From the NCBI RefSeq assembly GCF_009830125.1, contig NZ_WUPT01000001.1, positions 1,674,001 through 1,738,000 of the forward strand: a stretch of 64,000 nt of DNA. Reading direction: 5' to 3'. Positions 8,039 to 17,030 of the stretch are shown in pieces; position 1 is the first letter of the stretch; the number at the start of each line of letters is the position of its first letter. Position numbers and translations under genes: made by a program. This DNA is from Kangsaoukella pontilimi. Its GTDB lineage: Bacteria; Pseudomonadota; Alphaproteobacteria; Rhodobacterales; Rhodobacteraceae. The notes beneath the pieces are model-generated. The model did not search any database. It was not told where the DNA came from and saw only the letters and a list, made by a program, of their open reading frames with translations.

Positions 8039-8524
8039 ATGAGCGACCCCGCCTATCTTGACTATCTCGACGGCGACGCCCTGACCGCCGCGGGTCTGCC
8101 CGGCTGGCCCTTCGGCTACCGCGACCGCGTGCGCTTTCACGAACTCGATGCGCTCAACCATGTGAACAACGTCATTTTTCTAAGATGGTTCGAGACGATC
8201 CGCGTTGCCTATGTGAAAGCCTACGGCCTGACCGATTACAGCCACACCGACAGCGACCCGCAACTGGTGGTGCGCCACGTCAGCGCCGATTACCTGTCGC
8301 CGATGTACCAGGACGAAAACTATCTCCTGACCGCCAGGACAACTCTGATCAAACCGTCGAGCTTCGTCATGGCCTATGCCGTCCATGTCGACGGCGCGCT
8401 TCGGGCTACCGGCACGGCGGTTGTCGTCAGCCTCGAACAGGATGGCCGTACCCGGCGCCCCCACCGACAGGATGCCATCGACCGCATGGTCGCCATGGAC
8501 AGTGCCGAGAAAGCCGGATTCTGA
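8039..8524 (+). CDS. Acyl-CoA thioesterase, hotdog fold (4HBT family)
   Basis: A 161-residue 4-hydroxybenzoyl-CoA-thioesterase-type protein. The signature RVRFHELDALNHVNN (about residues 30-44) with F-x-R-W-F-E-T after it is the hotdog active-site helix region. It likely hydrolyses an acyl-CoA to free acid and CoA; the substrate is not readable. GAGG lies upstream of the ATG. This is the first chromosomal gene after the island att site. Confidence 0.85.
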   Translation: MSDPAYLDYLDGDALTAAGLPGWPFGYRDRVRFHELDALNHVNNVIFLRWFETIRVAYVKAYGLTDYSHTDSDPQLVVRHVSADYLSPMYQDENYLLTARTTLIKPSSFVMAYAVHVDGALRATGTAVVVSLEQDGRTRRPHRQDAIDRMVAMDSAEKAGF

Positions 8525-8590
8525 GAGAATCCGCCACCCTTGGCACGCGCCCGCTGACACCGATCCGCGTGCGGATTGCGACGTCTGATC

Positions 8591-8667
8591 CTGAGTATTT
8601 CCACCAAGAAGAAGCGACAATTCGATTCAAATTGTCTTCTTCTGTTCGAAAATACTCCGGGGGGAGG
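8591..8667. repeat. Inverted pair of CTTCTTCTTGG/AATACTCC repeat elements, bidirectional terminator
   Basis: One element reads leftward (8591-8615) and one rightward (8635-8667). Their inner ends form a hairpin with a perfect 7-bp GACAATT/AATTGTC arm extended by AGAAG/CTTCT. It lies between the convergent thioesterase and threonine aldolase genes. Related elements occur at 22673-22750, 26047-26074 and 38417-38479, so it is a dispersed repeat family that may also end transcription. Confidence 0.65.
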
Positions 8668-8695
8668 GTCTTCAGACCCGGCGGGCAGAGCCCCC

Positions 8696-9733
8696 CTAAC
8701 CGGTCACGAGGTCGATGAAGCGGTCAACATCCGCGTCTTGCGCGGACCAGTCGGCCACCAGGCGGCAGAGCGCGGTCGGGTCGCGGTCCGGATCGCCTGA
8801 CATGACGTGATAGACTGCGCCCGCCTCCCGCGCGCGGCGGTGCGCGACGGAGGGCAATTCCGCGAAGATCATGTTGGCCTCGGGCGCCCAGGGAAACCCT
8901 ATGCGTTCATCCTGACGTAGACCTTCGGCCAGTCGTTGGCCCGCGCGATTGGCCGACGTCGCCATCTCCAGCCAGAGGTCGTCGGTCAGGTAGGCGTCCA
9001 TCTGCGCCGCGAGGTAACGCCCCTTCGACAGCAGATGCCCCGCGCGTTTGCGGCGAAGCTCGAAGTCACGGGCGAGATCGCGGTCGAAGACCACCACCGC
9101 CTCGACCGCCATCAGACCGTTCTTGGTGCCGCCGAAGCTGACCGCATCGACGCCCGCCTTCCAGCTCATCTCGGCCGCTGTCGCACCGAGCGCAACGCAG
9201 GCATTGGCGAACCGCGCGCCGTCGAGATGAAGTCTCAGACCCTGCCCATGGGCCACATTGGCGATGGCCCGGATTTCGTCCAGGGAATAAAGCGTTCCCT
9301 TTTCGGTCACGTTGGTGATCGACACCGGCCCGTGCTGCGGCGTGTGGACCGAGCGCGGCCACCGCGCGAACTCGGCGGCCAGAGCCTCGGCCGTGAACTT
9401 GTCGGCCTGATCCCCGATGGTCATCAGCTTTGCGCCGCCGGTATAGAATTCGGGCGCGTTGCATTCGTCCTCGAAGATATGCGCGGCGGGCGAGCAGTAG
9501 ATCGAATCCCACGGCTCGGAGAGACAGGCAAGCGCCAGCGCATTGGCCGCCGAGCCGGTCGTCACGAACCAGACCGCGGCTTCGGGCGCCTCGAACAGGT
9601 CGCGCACCCTCTCGATGGCACGCGCGGTCAGAGGATCGTTCCCATAGCCCATGGCATAGCCGTCATTGGCGCGGGCCAGCGCCTCGATAACCTTGGGGTG
9701 CACGGGCCCGGAATTGTCGGACGCGAAAAACAT
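8696..9733 (-). CDS. ltaE: Low-specificity L-threonine aldolase
   Basis: A 345-residue PLP enzyme of the threonine aldolase/beta-eliminating lyase family that splits L-threonine (and allo-threonine) to glycine and acetaldehyde. It starts MFFASDNSGPVHP, carries the DGARFAN aspartate segment and the PLP lysine in FGGTKNG (K204). The ATG overlaps the stop of the upstream UPF0260 gene (TGATG), so the real start is 9733 although the frame stays open further upstream. It ends a ribF-UPF0260-ltaE run. Confidence 0.92.
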   Translation of the reverse strand: MFFASDNSGPVHPKVIEALARANDGYAMGYGNDPLTARAIERVRDLFEAPEAAVWFVTTGSAANALALACLSEPWDSIYCSPAAHIFEDECNAPEFYTGGAKLMTIGDQADKFTAEALAAEFARWPRSVHTPQHGPVSITNVTEKGTLYSLDEIRAIANVAHGQGLRLHLDGARFANACVALGATAAEMSWKAGVDAVSFGGTKNGLMAVEAVVVFDRDLARDFELRRKRAGHLLSKGRYLAAQMDAYLTDDLWLEMATSANRAGQRLAEGLRQDERIGFPWAPEANMIFAELPSVAHRRAREAGAVYHVMSGDPDRDPTALCRLVADWSAQDADVDRFIDLVTG

Positions 9734-10206
9734 CAGAGATCCTCGATGATGTGGTCTTCCCACTCGTCCTCGTCGACCTCGAACTCGGGCACCGTCCAGC
9801 CTTTGACCGACATCCCCGCCTCGTGGACGGTCTCGGCGCGGCCCGAGACGAGCGGGTGCCAGTCGTAGAGCGGCCTGCCTTCGTAAAGAAGCCGGTACGC
9901 GCAGGTCGACGGCATCCAATAGGCGATCTCGGCCAGGTTTGCGGGGGTCAGGACCACGCATTCGGGCACGAGCGTTTTTCGGATATCGTATTGTGCACAG
10001 CGGCAGGTCGCATCGTCGAGCAGCCGGCAGGCGACGCGGGTGAATGCCACTTCGTTCGTGTCGGGGTCTTCAAGCTTGTTCAGGCAGCACTTGCCGCAAC
10101 CGTCGCAGAGCGCCTCCCACTCGCGGGGCGTCATGTTGCGGAGCGGCACACGCTCCCAATAGAGGTCGCGCAGGCCTTCGCGGCGGATCGGGTCTGAGGC
10201 TGTCAT
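9733..10206 (-). CDS. UPF0260 (YcgN-like) cysteine-cluster protein
   Basis: A 157-residue member of the YcgN/UPF0260 family, marked by CDGCGKCCLNKLED near residue 35 and further cysteines (VACRLLDDATCRCAQY, PECVVL). The cysteine pattern resembles the CxxCxxxCC proteins that may bind zinc or an Fe-S cluster; function is unknown. Its start overlaps the end of ribF by 4 nt and its stop overlaps the ltaE start by 1 nt, indicating one transcript. Confidence 0.9.
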   Translation of the reverse strand: MTASDPIRREGLRDLYWERVPLRNMTPREWEALCDGCGKCCLNKLEDPDTNEVAFTRVACRLLDDATCRCAQYDIRKTLVPECVVLTPANLAEIAYWMPSTCAYRLLYEGRPLYDWHPLVSGRAETVHEAGMSVKGWTVPEFEVDEDEWEDHIIEDL

Positions 10207-11126
10207 CCGAGGATCTCGCGCGCACGGGCGCTGTCGGCATCCATTTGGCGGATCAGCGCATCGAGGCTGTCGAATTTTTCTTCCGGACGAAGATAGGCGA
10301 CAAGCGCGACGGACAGATGCGCACCGTAAAGGTCGCCCTTGAAGTCGAAGACATGGGTTTCAAGGTTTGGCCGGTTCACCCCGAACATGGGCCGGACGCC
10401 AAGAGACGCCACACCGTCGTAATCGCCTTTGTGATCGCCGTCCTGAACCCGGACGCGCACGGCGTAGACCCCGAATTTCGGCTGGTGCAGCCCGTCGAGG
10501 GACATGTTGGCCGTGGGATAGCCCAGGTCGCGGCCCCGCTGGTCGCCTCGCTCGACCGGACCTTCAATTCGGTGAAGGTGACCCAGCATTTGGGCGGCAT
10601 CCTCGGGGCGGCCCTCGCTCAGCGCCTCGCGGATACGGGTCGAGCTGACCTCGGTGCCGGAGGCGGCGACGAGATCGGCAACGGTCACTCCAAAACCCAT
10701 CTCACTTCCGAATTCGGTGAGCATCTCGGCTGTCCCCTCGCGGTCCTTACCAAAGCGGAAGTCGGCACCGATCGTGACGTGAACAAGGCCCAGCCGGTCA
10801 CGCAGCACTTCACCCGCGAAGGCCCGCGGCGTCAGTTCGGCGAGCCGAGCGTTGAACCCGAGCTCATAGAGATGCGCCACACCGAGGCTTTCCAGACGGT
10901 GGGCCTTGGCCTCGCTGTTCATGAGGCGGAAGGCGGGCGCGTCGGGAAAGAAATACTCGCGCGGATGCGGCTCGAAGGTGACGACACCCAAGGGCGCGTC
11001 GGCAGCATCGGCCGCGATCTTCAGGATCGCCTGATGGCCGAGGTGGACACCGTCGAAATTGCCGATGGCCGCCGTGGCGCCCCGGTCTTTGTCAGCAAGA
11101 AAGGTGGTGTCCCGATGGATCCGCAT
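10203..11126 (-). CDS. ribF: Bifunctional riboflavin kinase/FAD synthetase
   Basis: A 307-residue RibF. The N-terminal FMN adenylyltransferase domain has IGNFDGVHLGH near residue 22 and the TFEPHPRE segment; the C-terminal flavokinase domain has RGxxLGYPTAN (DLGYPTANM) and THVFDFKGDLYG. It turns riboflavin into FMN and then FAD. Start at 11126 (MRIHRDTTF) is the first one consistent with the family. It overlaps the downstream UPF0260 gene by 4 nt. Confidence 0.95.
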   Translation of the reverse strand: MRIHRDTTFLADKDRGATAAIGNFDGVHLGHQAILKIAADAADAPLGVVTFEPHPREYFFPDAPAFRLMNSEAKAHRLESLGVAHLYELGFNARLAELTPRAFAGEVLRDRLGLVHVTIGADFRFGKDREGTAEMLTEFGSEMGFGVTVADLVAASGTEVSSTRIREALSEGRPEDAAQMLGHLHRIEGPVERGDQRGRDLGYPTANMSLDGLHQPKFGVYAVRVRVQDGDHKGDYDGVASLGVRPMFGVNRPNLETHVFDFKGDLYGAHLSVALVAYLRPEEKFDSLDALIRQMDADSARAREILG

Positions 11127-11164
11127 GTCGCGGGGGTAGCGCCCCGCGCCGGACGCCGCAAGGG

Positions 11165-11608
11165 TCAGTCGAACTTGGCCGAGGGTGCGAGGACCGTAGC
11201 CTCGCCCTTGAGGACCGGCTTGCCATCGACAAGGCAACGGGTATCCAGCCGGACCCGCCGCTTGGCATAGTCGATTTCAAGAACCTCGACCTCGGCCGTC
11301 ACCATGTCGCCTGGCCGGACCGGGGCGAGAAATTTCAGGCTCTGGCCCAGATAGACCGTACCGTGGCCCGGAAGCTGCTCGCCGATCACGGCCGAGATCA
11401 GGCCAGCCGTCAGCATGCCGTGGGCGATGCGCCCGCCGAAGATCGTGTCCATTGCGTAAGCGTCATCCAGGTGGACCGGGTTCCGGTCCGTCGAGACCTG
11501 CGCGAAGAGCTCGATGTCGAGATCGGTCACCTCTTTCATCAGGGTCCGGGTCATGCCGACCTCGAGATCCTCGATGACGATTGTTCCTCTGGGTGCGTTG
11601 TCCAACAT
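11165..11608 (-). CDS. MaoC-like dehydratase ((R)-specific enoyl-CoA hydratase type)
   Basis: A 147-residue single-hotdog MaoC protein. The hydratase motif is visible as the stretch from DRNPVHLD to GGRIAHGML (catalytic Asp and His). It probably hydrates 2-enoyl-CoA to (R)-3-hydroxyacyl-CoA, as PhaJ does, but the substrate is unknown. ATG at 11608 has GAGAAGG upstream, favouring it over the ATG at 11650. It lies 38 nt before ribF on the same strand. Confidence 0.85.
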   Translation of the reverse strand: MLDNAPRGTIVIEDLEVGMTRTLMKEVTDLDIELFAQVSTDRNPVHLDDAYAMDTIFGGRIAHGMLTAGLISAVIGEQLPGHGTVYLGQSLKFLAPVRPGDMVTAEVEVLEIDYAKRRVRLDTRCLVDGKPVLKGEATVLAPSAKFD

Positions 11609-11713
11609 GCCAAGCCCTTCTCGCAACTTAATGGCGCAAGAATGCTCCATTACGAAACTTAATTACTTCGCGGATGCAGAAAAGCAAGGGAAAACCGCCC
11701 ATGCGACAGGATG

Positions 11714-11905
11714 TCAGAGACTTTCGATCCTGACCTCGGGGCCAAGCCCTTCTTCGAGCGTGATGTGCTCGGGGGCGACCGGACGCAGAAACATCACGGA
11801 CAGTGCAAGAAGAAGAAGGACGGCGATGCTCCACATCGGGAGACCGCCGTCTTCGTTGCGTGTGAATTCGGGTGGGGGCAACATGGTCCCAGCCAAGCCG
11901 CCCAT
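11714..11905 (-). CDS. Small single-span membrane protein
   Basis: A 63-residue ORF with one clear hydrophobic segment (about residues 24-40, MWSIAVLLLLALSVMFL) and an acidic tail. No family recognised. No strong ribosome site is seen; an internal ATG at about residue 8 is an alternative start. It sits between an inositol monophosphatase gene and maoC on the same strand. Confidence 0.45.
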   Translation of the reverse strand: MGGLAGTMLPPPEFTRNEDGGLPMWSIAVLLLLALSVMFLRPVAPEHITLEEGLGPEVRIESL

Positions 11906-11986
11906 TGTGACGAGAATGGGGCGGAAATGTCGGGACGCGGAGGCGAAACGGAAACAAACCGTTGCGCTATGCCTTGTTCGGTGACG

Positions 11987-12775
11987 TCAGACGTTTCGGA
12001 TTGTCTTCGAGAACTTATCGAACACGCCGGGGTTGCCGCAGATGAGATCGCCGGTTTCCAGCGGATCGCCCTCGCCCGACAGGCTTTCGACAAAGCCGCC
12101 AGCCTCGCGGACGATCAGAAGACCGGCGGCAATATCCCACGCGTTCAGGCGCCGTTCCCAATAACCGTCCCCACGCCCCGCCGCGACATAGGCGAGGTCC
12201 AGCGCGGCCGAGCCCCAGCGGCGGACACCGGCAGTCATCGGCAGAAGCCGGCCCAGATCTTTCAAAGTCTCCGGCAGATCGCCGCGGCCCCCAAAGGGCA
12301 GACCGGTGATGAAAATCGACTCGATCATCTTCGTGCGGTCCGACACGCGTAGACGGGATTCGTTCAGCCATGCGCCCGCGCCCTTTTCGGCCACGAACAT
12401 CTCATCCTTGGCGGGGTCGAAGACCACACCCGAGACGATCTCGCCCTTGTGCTCAAGCGCGATGGACACTGCCCAATGCGGCAGCCCGTGCAGGAAATTT
12501 GTGGTCCCGTCGAGCGGATCGACGATCCAGCGGCGCGTCGGGTCCTTGCCCTCGACCGCGTCACTCTCTTCGCCCACCCAGCCATAGTTCGGACGCGCCT
12601 GCATCAGCTCGTCGCGGATGATCTTTTCGGCGGCGATGTCGGCGCGGCTCACGAAGTCGCCCGCGCCCTTGGAAGAGACCTGAAGATTCTCGACCTCGCG
12701 GAAATCCTTCACCAGGCTGCGCCCGGCGGCGCGCGCGGCTTTGATCATCACGTTGAGATTGGCGCTGCCCTGCAT
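11987..12775 (-). CDS. suhB: Inositol monophosphatase family protein
   Basis: A 262-residue phosphatase of the IMPase/SuhB family. Metal-binding motifs are GEESD (about residue 68), WIVDPLDGTTNF (about 83-94) and the C-terminal LNAWDIAAG. It hydrolyses myo-inositol-1-phosphate or related sugar phosphates; in SuhB orthologues an additional role with transcription and ribosome biogenesis is known. No coupled partner is evident. Confidence 0.9.
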   Translation of the reverse strand: MQGSANLNVMIKAARAAGRSLVKDFREVENLQVSSKGAGDFVSRADIAAEKIIRDELMQARPNYGWVGEESDAVEGKDPTRRWIVDPLDGTTNFLHGLPHWAVSIALEHKGEIVSGVVFDPAKDEMFVAEKGAGAWLNESRLRVSDRTKMIESIFITGLPFGGRGDLPETLKDLGRLLPMTAGVRRWGSAALDLAYVAAGRGDGYWERRLNAWDIAAGLLIVREAGGFVESLSGEGDPLETGDLICGNPGVFDKFSKTIRNV

Positions 12776-12874
12776 CGCGTGCCCCTTTGGAATAACCGGC
12801 GTCGTGTACGCAACCTCGCCCGACCGGGCAAGGTGAAAATACCCCAGTGCCCGGTCGAACGGGCGGATTGAGGC

Positions 12875-12920
12875 TCTGCCCCAAACCCCGGGATACTTGG
12901 GGGGCCAATAATGAACGGGC
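12875..12920. repeat. Degenerate copy of the dispersed intergenic repeat
   Basis: GGCTCTGCCCC is followed by CCCCGGGATACTTGGGG and GGCCAATAATGAA, resembling the half element at 22673-22700. It lies between gnd and the inositol monophosphatase gene. Divergent, so lower confidence. Confidence 0.4.
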
Positions 12921-12942
12921 TGCGAACCCTTGGCCTCGCGGG

Positions 12943-14346
12943 CTAGTCGCTTTCGGCCCAGGGTCCGTGGAAACCGGTGCCGTCACGATCCCGGCGTTCG
13001 AAACCGTGGCGGCCGAAGAAGTCGCGCTGCGCCTGAATCATGTTCGTTGTTCCGCGCGCCCGCCGGTAGGTGTCGAAATAGGACAGCGCCGCAGCCAGCC
13101 CGGGAACGGGCACACCTTCTTCCATCGACGCCAGAACGACGCGCCTCAGCCCCTCAACGGCGTCGGCCAGCCGGGGCGCGATGCCGGGGGCGAGGATGAG
13201 CTGGTCATGGGGCAAACCGTCACGCGCGGCGCTCGAGATATCGTCCAGAAGGCTTGATCGGATAATGCAGCCCGCGCGCCAGATTTCAGCGATCCGGGCC
13301 AGGTCCAGCGACCAGTCGAAATGCCGCGAGGCTGCGCTCAGAAGCGCAAAGCCCTGCCCGTAGCCGATCATCCGTGCCGCCAGGAGTGCCTTCTCAAGGT
13401 CGCCATCCAGAACGTGGGACATGCGGGTCGTGCCGGTCGGATAGGTCTCTTCGGCCTTGGCTCTAGCGTCGGCCTCGGCTGACCACGACCGCGCGGCGAC
13501 GGCCGCCTCGATCGCGGTCGCGGACTGGCCGAGCTTCAGCGCCTCGATCACTGTCCAGCGTCCGGTGCCCTTCTGCCCCGCCTTGTCGACGATGACATCC
13601 AGCACAGGCGCGCCCGTCTCGCTGTCACGCGCCCGGAGAATTTCGGCGGTGATCTCGATGAGGTAAGACTGCAGCGGCCCACCGTTCCACTCGGCAAAGA
13701 GGTCGGCCTGATCGGCATAGCTGCGGCCTGAGGCGTTCAGGATGCCAAAGACCTCGGCAATGAACTGCATGTCGGCATATTCGATGCCGTTATGAACGGT
13801 TTTGACGAAATGACCCGCCCCGTCCGGACCGAGCCACGCCGCGCAAGGGTCGTCCTGATAACGCGCGGCGATGGCCTCGATGATGTCCTGCACGGGGCGG
13901 TACAGGTCTTCGGTGCCGCCCACCATGATGGACGGGCCGTGCCGCGCGCCCTCTTCCCCGCCCGAGACGCCCATGCCGAGAAAGCCGATGCCCTCGTCGG
14001 TCACGCGCGCAGTACGGCGGCGCGTGTCGTTGAAGTCGGCGTTGCCCGCGTCAATGATTAGGTCGCCCTTGTCGAGCAGCGGAACAAGCGCGTCGATCAC
14101 GGCATCGACGGGGTCGCCCGCCTTCACCATGATCAGAACCGCGCGGGGCGGCGTCAGCGCGTCGACCAGGGCTTCAAGGCTTTTCACGGGCGTGAAGCGA
14201 TCCGAGAGAGAGCCGGTTCCTTCCATGAACTCATCGACCACGGCTTCGGTTCTGTTGTGCACCGCCACGTCGAACCCGCGATCCGCCATGTTGAGCGCCA
14301 GTGCCGCGCCCATCGTTCCCAGTCCCGTCACTCCGATCCGCGCCAT
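12943..14346 (-). CDS. gnd: 6-phosphogluconate dehydrogenase, decarboxylating
   Basis: A 467-residue full-length Gnd. The N-terminal NADP Rossmann motif is GVTGLGTMGAALALN (residues 4-18); GVSGGEEGARHGPSIMVGG is the substrate-binding signature and KTVHNGIEYADMQ carries the catalytic Lys; the all-helical C-terminal domain is present. It oxidises 6-phosphogluconate to ribulose-5-phosphate and CO2 in the pentose phosphate pathway. Confidence 0.96.
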   Translation of the reverse strand: MARIGVTGLGTMGAALALNMADRGFDVAVHNRTEAVVDEFMEGTGSLSDRFTPVKSLEALVDALTPPRAVLIMVKAGDPVDAVIDALVPLLDKGDLIIDAGNADFNDTRRRTARVTDEGIGFLGMGVSGGEEGARHGPSIMVGGTEDLYRPVQDIIEAIAARYQDDPCAAWLGPDGAGHFVKTVHNGIEYADMQFIAEVFGILNASGRSYADQADLFAEWNGGPLQSYLIEITAEILRARDSETGAPVLDVIVDKAGQKGTGRWTVIEALKLGQSATAIEAAVAARSWSAEADARAKAEETYPTGTTRMSHVLDGDLEKALLAARMIGYGQGFALLSAASRHFDWSLDLARIAEIWRAGCIIRSSLLDDISSAARDGLPHDQLILAPGIAPRLADAVEGLRRVVLASMEEGVPVPGLAAALSYFDTYRRARGTTNMIQAQRDFFGRHGFERRDRDGTGFHGPWAESD

Positions 14347-14409
14347 CTGCCGTCCTTTCCGTCGTTACCGAGGAGGTAGGCGGCAATCAGGGAGGCTGCA
14401 AGGGGCCGC

Positions 14410-15024
14410 TCAGGCGGCCTCGGGCGTGAGCACGCCGAGAAGCGCGTCGATCAGGGCGTGATCCCGGTGCCGGAGCGGCGCATCCAGCGTGTCGGCCATC
14501 GCCATTCTCAGAAGCAGGCCGAGAAGCGCGGTGTGAATGGCCGTCGCCGCACGGCGCGCGTCGATGACCCGGCCATATCGCCCTGCCGCGACGAGCCGTT
14601 CGGCCAGCGCGTCGTACATTTCGGTGGTGGCGGGGTGGATGCGGCCGAGCGTGGTGAGCATGGCGCCCGAACGTCCCGGGCGCTGCCCGATCTGCGGGGT
14701 GACATACATCAGTCGGAATCTGTCGAGATCCGAGACGTGAAAGGCGGCCAGCGCCTCGACGAAGGCGCGGATCGCATGGCCCGCGTTTGTGGTGTCTGCG
14801 CGCAGCGCCGCCTTGCCCGCCGCCGCCTCGGCCTCAAGCGCGGGGCGCACCAGTGCTTCGACTAGGCGCGCCTTGTTCGGAAACCAGTAGATGATCGCCT
14901 GTTTCGAAACCCCGACCCGCGCCGCCACGCGGTCGAACGTCAGGTTGTCCGGCCCGTCCTCGCGGACGATGTCGCGCGCAACGGCAAGAATGCGCTCGAC
15001 CATTTCACCATTACGCTTCGGCAT
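14410..15024 (-). CDS. TetR family transcriptional regulator
   Basis: A 204-residue regulator with an N-terminal TetR HTH (about residues 8-54; LTFDRVAARVGVSKQAIIYWFPNK) and a divergent helical ligand-binding domain. The ligand and targets are unknown. It is followed on the same strand by gnd after a 63-nt gap. Confidence 0.88.
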   Translation of the reverse strand: MPKRNGEMVERILAVARDIVREDGPDNLTFDRVAARVGVSKQAIIYWFPNKARLVEALVRPALEAEAAAGKAALRADTTNAGHAIRAFVEALAAFHVSDLDRFRLMYVTPQIGQRPGRSGAMLTTLGRIHPATTEMYDALAERLVAAGRYGRVIDARRAATAIHTALLGLLLRMAMADTLDAPLRHRDHALIDALLGVLTPEAA

Positions 15025-15120
15025 GATTCCAGCCCTAACCCCTTACCAACGGTCAGGAGTATCCGCAGGAGGGGTGCGCAAGGCAAATACCTATTGGGAA
15101 ACAATGGGTTTCGCGGTCTC

Positions 15121-16029
15121 TCAGCCGCCGCGCTGCAGTTGGACCGGGATTTTGCGGGCCAGCTTGAGAAGATGCGCCATGAACGGCTTGGCCGCGTCGT
15201 CACTGCGGATGGCGGCGTACAGGCGCTTTGTAACCCCGTCCTCGGTCAGGGGCCGGGTCACATAGTCCGAATGATAGCGCACCTCTCGAACCACCCAGTC
15301 GGGCAGCACCGCCACGCCCCGGTTGGACGCCACCAGAAGCAGGATCACGGCGGTCAGTTCCACCTGCCGGACCGCGCGCGGTTCGACCTTGGCAGGCGTG
15401 AGAAGCTCGGTGAACACGTCCAGCCGCGAACGGTCCACCGGATAGGTGATCAGAAGCTCGTCTCGGAAATCCTCGGCCACGACGAATTTCTTTTCGGCCA
15501 GCGGATGCTGGGCGGAGGCCACGAACACCGGTTCATAGTCGAAAAGCGGACGGAACTCGACGCCCCGGATCGTTTCAGGGTCGGACGACACCACAAGGTC
15601 GACCTCTTCCCGCTCCAGCGCCGGAAGCGCGCCAAAGGCGAGGCCGGGGCGGATGTCGACATCCACCTCGGGCCAGGCCTTGCGGAACTCTTCGAGGACG
15701 GGGAACAGCCACTCGAAACAGGCGTGGCATTCAACCGCGATATGCAACCGCCCGGTCTTGCCGGTCTTGAGGTTGCGGAAATCCTCTTCCAGCGCTTCCA
15801 TCTCGGGGATGATCCGCTCGGCCAGCGCCAGCAGGCGCTGCCCCGCGGCGCTGAGTTTCAGGGGTTTCGAGCGCCGCACGAAAAGCTCGACACCCACCTG
15901 ATCTTCAAGGCCTTTCACCTGATGGCTGAGGGCCGATTGCGTGATGTTCAGAAGGTCGGCAGCACGCGCCAGCCCACCTGCTTGGTGAATGGCGCGGATC
16001 GTTCTGAGATGACGGAACTCGATATGCAT
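15121..16029 (-). CDS. metR: LysR-type regulator of methionine synthesis, MetR
   Basis: A 302-residue LysR protein: winged HTH at about residues 1-60 (HLRTIRAIHQAGGLARAADLLNITQSALSHQV) and a periplasmic-binding-like effector domain with VECHACFEWLFPVL, a sequence typical of MetR. MetR responds to homocysteine and controls metF/metE. It is divergent from metF with a 94-bp shared control region. Confidence 0.92.
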   Translation of the reverse strand: MHIEFRHLRTIRAIHQAGGLARAADLLNITQSALSHQVKGLEDQVGVELFVRRSKPLKLSAAGQRLLALAERIIPEMEALEEDFRNLKTGKTGRLHIAVECHACFEWLFPVLEEFRKAWPEVDVDIRPGLAFGALPALEREEVDLVVSSDPETIRGVEFRPLFDYEPVFVASAQHPLAEKKFVVAEDFRDELLITYPVDRSRLDVFTELLTPAKVEPRAVRQVELTAVILLLVASNRGVAVLPDWVVREVRYHSDYVTRPLTEDGVTKRLYAAIRSDDAAKPFMAHLLKLARKIPVQLQRGG

Positions 16030-16062
16030 TCGCGGTTCTGCTCATAATGAACTTTAGTTTTA

Positions 16063-16075
16063 TGAATTTGTTTCA
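16063..16075. promoter_or_regulatory. Predicted MetR binding site in the metR-metF intergenic region
   Basis: TGAATTTGTTTCA fits TGAA-N5-TTCA, the known MetR consensus. It lies 34 bp from the metR start and 49 bp from the metF start, a suitable place for regulating both. Confidence 0.7.
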
Positions 16076-16123
16076 TGCTTGGTACTGTGAGACAAGAGGC
16101 TGTCTTACAGGAGTCCAACAGAC

Positions 16124-16993
16124 ATGGCCGCGCCCACAGTTTCTTTCGAGTTCTTCCCGCCGCAATCGCTCGAGGCGTCCTTCCGCCTTTGGGACACGAT
16201 GAATGCGCTGGCCCATCTGGACCCGTCCTTCGTGTCGGTCACCTATGGCGCAGGCGGCACGACGCGTGACCTGACCCACGATGCGGTCAAGACCATCGGC
16301 AAGCATGCGGGGCTGAACGTGGCGGCGCATCTGACCTGCGTGGACGCGACCCGCGACGAAACGCTGGAGATCGCCAGAAGCTATGCCGAAGCCGGTGTCA
16401 CCAAGATCGTCGCGCTTCGTGGCGACCCGCCGAAGGGCGCCGAGCGTTTCGTGCCGCACCCCGACGGTTTCGCGGACTCGACCGAGCTTGTGGCCGCGTT
16501 GGCCGAAACGGGTCTTTTCGACGAGATCCTCGTCGGCGCCTATCCCGATCCGCACCCCGAAGCGAGCGACCCGGATGCCGACGTCCGCTGGCTGAAGCGC
16601 AAGATTGACGCTGGCGCGACCGGCGCGATCACGCAATTCTTCTTCGAGGCCGAGACCTTCTTCCGCTTCCGCGACCGCGCGGTCGATGCCGGCATCAGCG
16701 CGCCGATCCTTCCCGGCATCCTGCCGATCCAGTCCTGGGAAGGCGTTCAGAAATTCGCCGCCCGTTGCGGCGCGCATATCCCCGAGACGCTGGCACAGGC
16801 GTTTGAGGCGGCGACCCGCGACGACAGGGTCGAACTGTTGGCGACTGCGGTTGCGACCGAGCTTTGCACCGACCTGATCGAGGGCGGCGTGGAGCACCTG
16901 CATTTCTACACGCTGAACCGCCCCGACCTGACCCGCGACGTGGCGCACGCGCTTGGTCTTGCACCTGCCGCGACGCTTCAGAAAGTTGCCTGA
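16124..16993 (+). CDS. metF: 5,10-methylenetetrahydrofolate reductase
   Basis: A 289-residue FAD-dependent MTHFR TIM barrel. It starts with the family's SFEFFPPQ motif, then SVTYGAGGTTRD, ALRGDPPKGAE and the TQFFFEAE segment. It reduces methylene-THF to 5-methyl-THF for methionine synthesis. ACAGGAG stands before the ATG. Its divergence from metR fits homocysteine-responsive control. Confidence 0.96.
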   Translation: MAAPTVSFEFFPPQSLEASFRLWDTMNALAHLDPSFVSVTYGAGGTTRDLTHDAVKTIGKHAGLNVAAHLTCVDATRDETLEIARSYAEAGVTKIVALRGDPPKGAERFVPHPDGFADSTELVAALAETGLFDEILVGAYPDPHPEASDPDADVRWLKRKIDAGATGAITQFFFEAETFFRFRDRAVDAGISAPILPGILPIQSWEGVQKFAARCGAHIPETLAQAFEAATRDDRVELLATAVATELCTDLIEGGVEHLHFYTLNRPDLTRDVAHALGLAPAATLQKVA

Positions 16994-17030
16994 ACCAGTC
17001 TGGCCGGCACCTCACACCGTGCTGTGCCGG

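Noticed and set aside
7855-8061. 68-codon plus-strand frame covering the att site
   Set aside because: It runs through the tRNA fragment and has no motif; chance frame.
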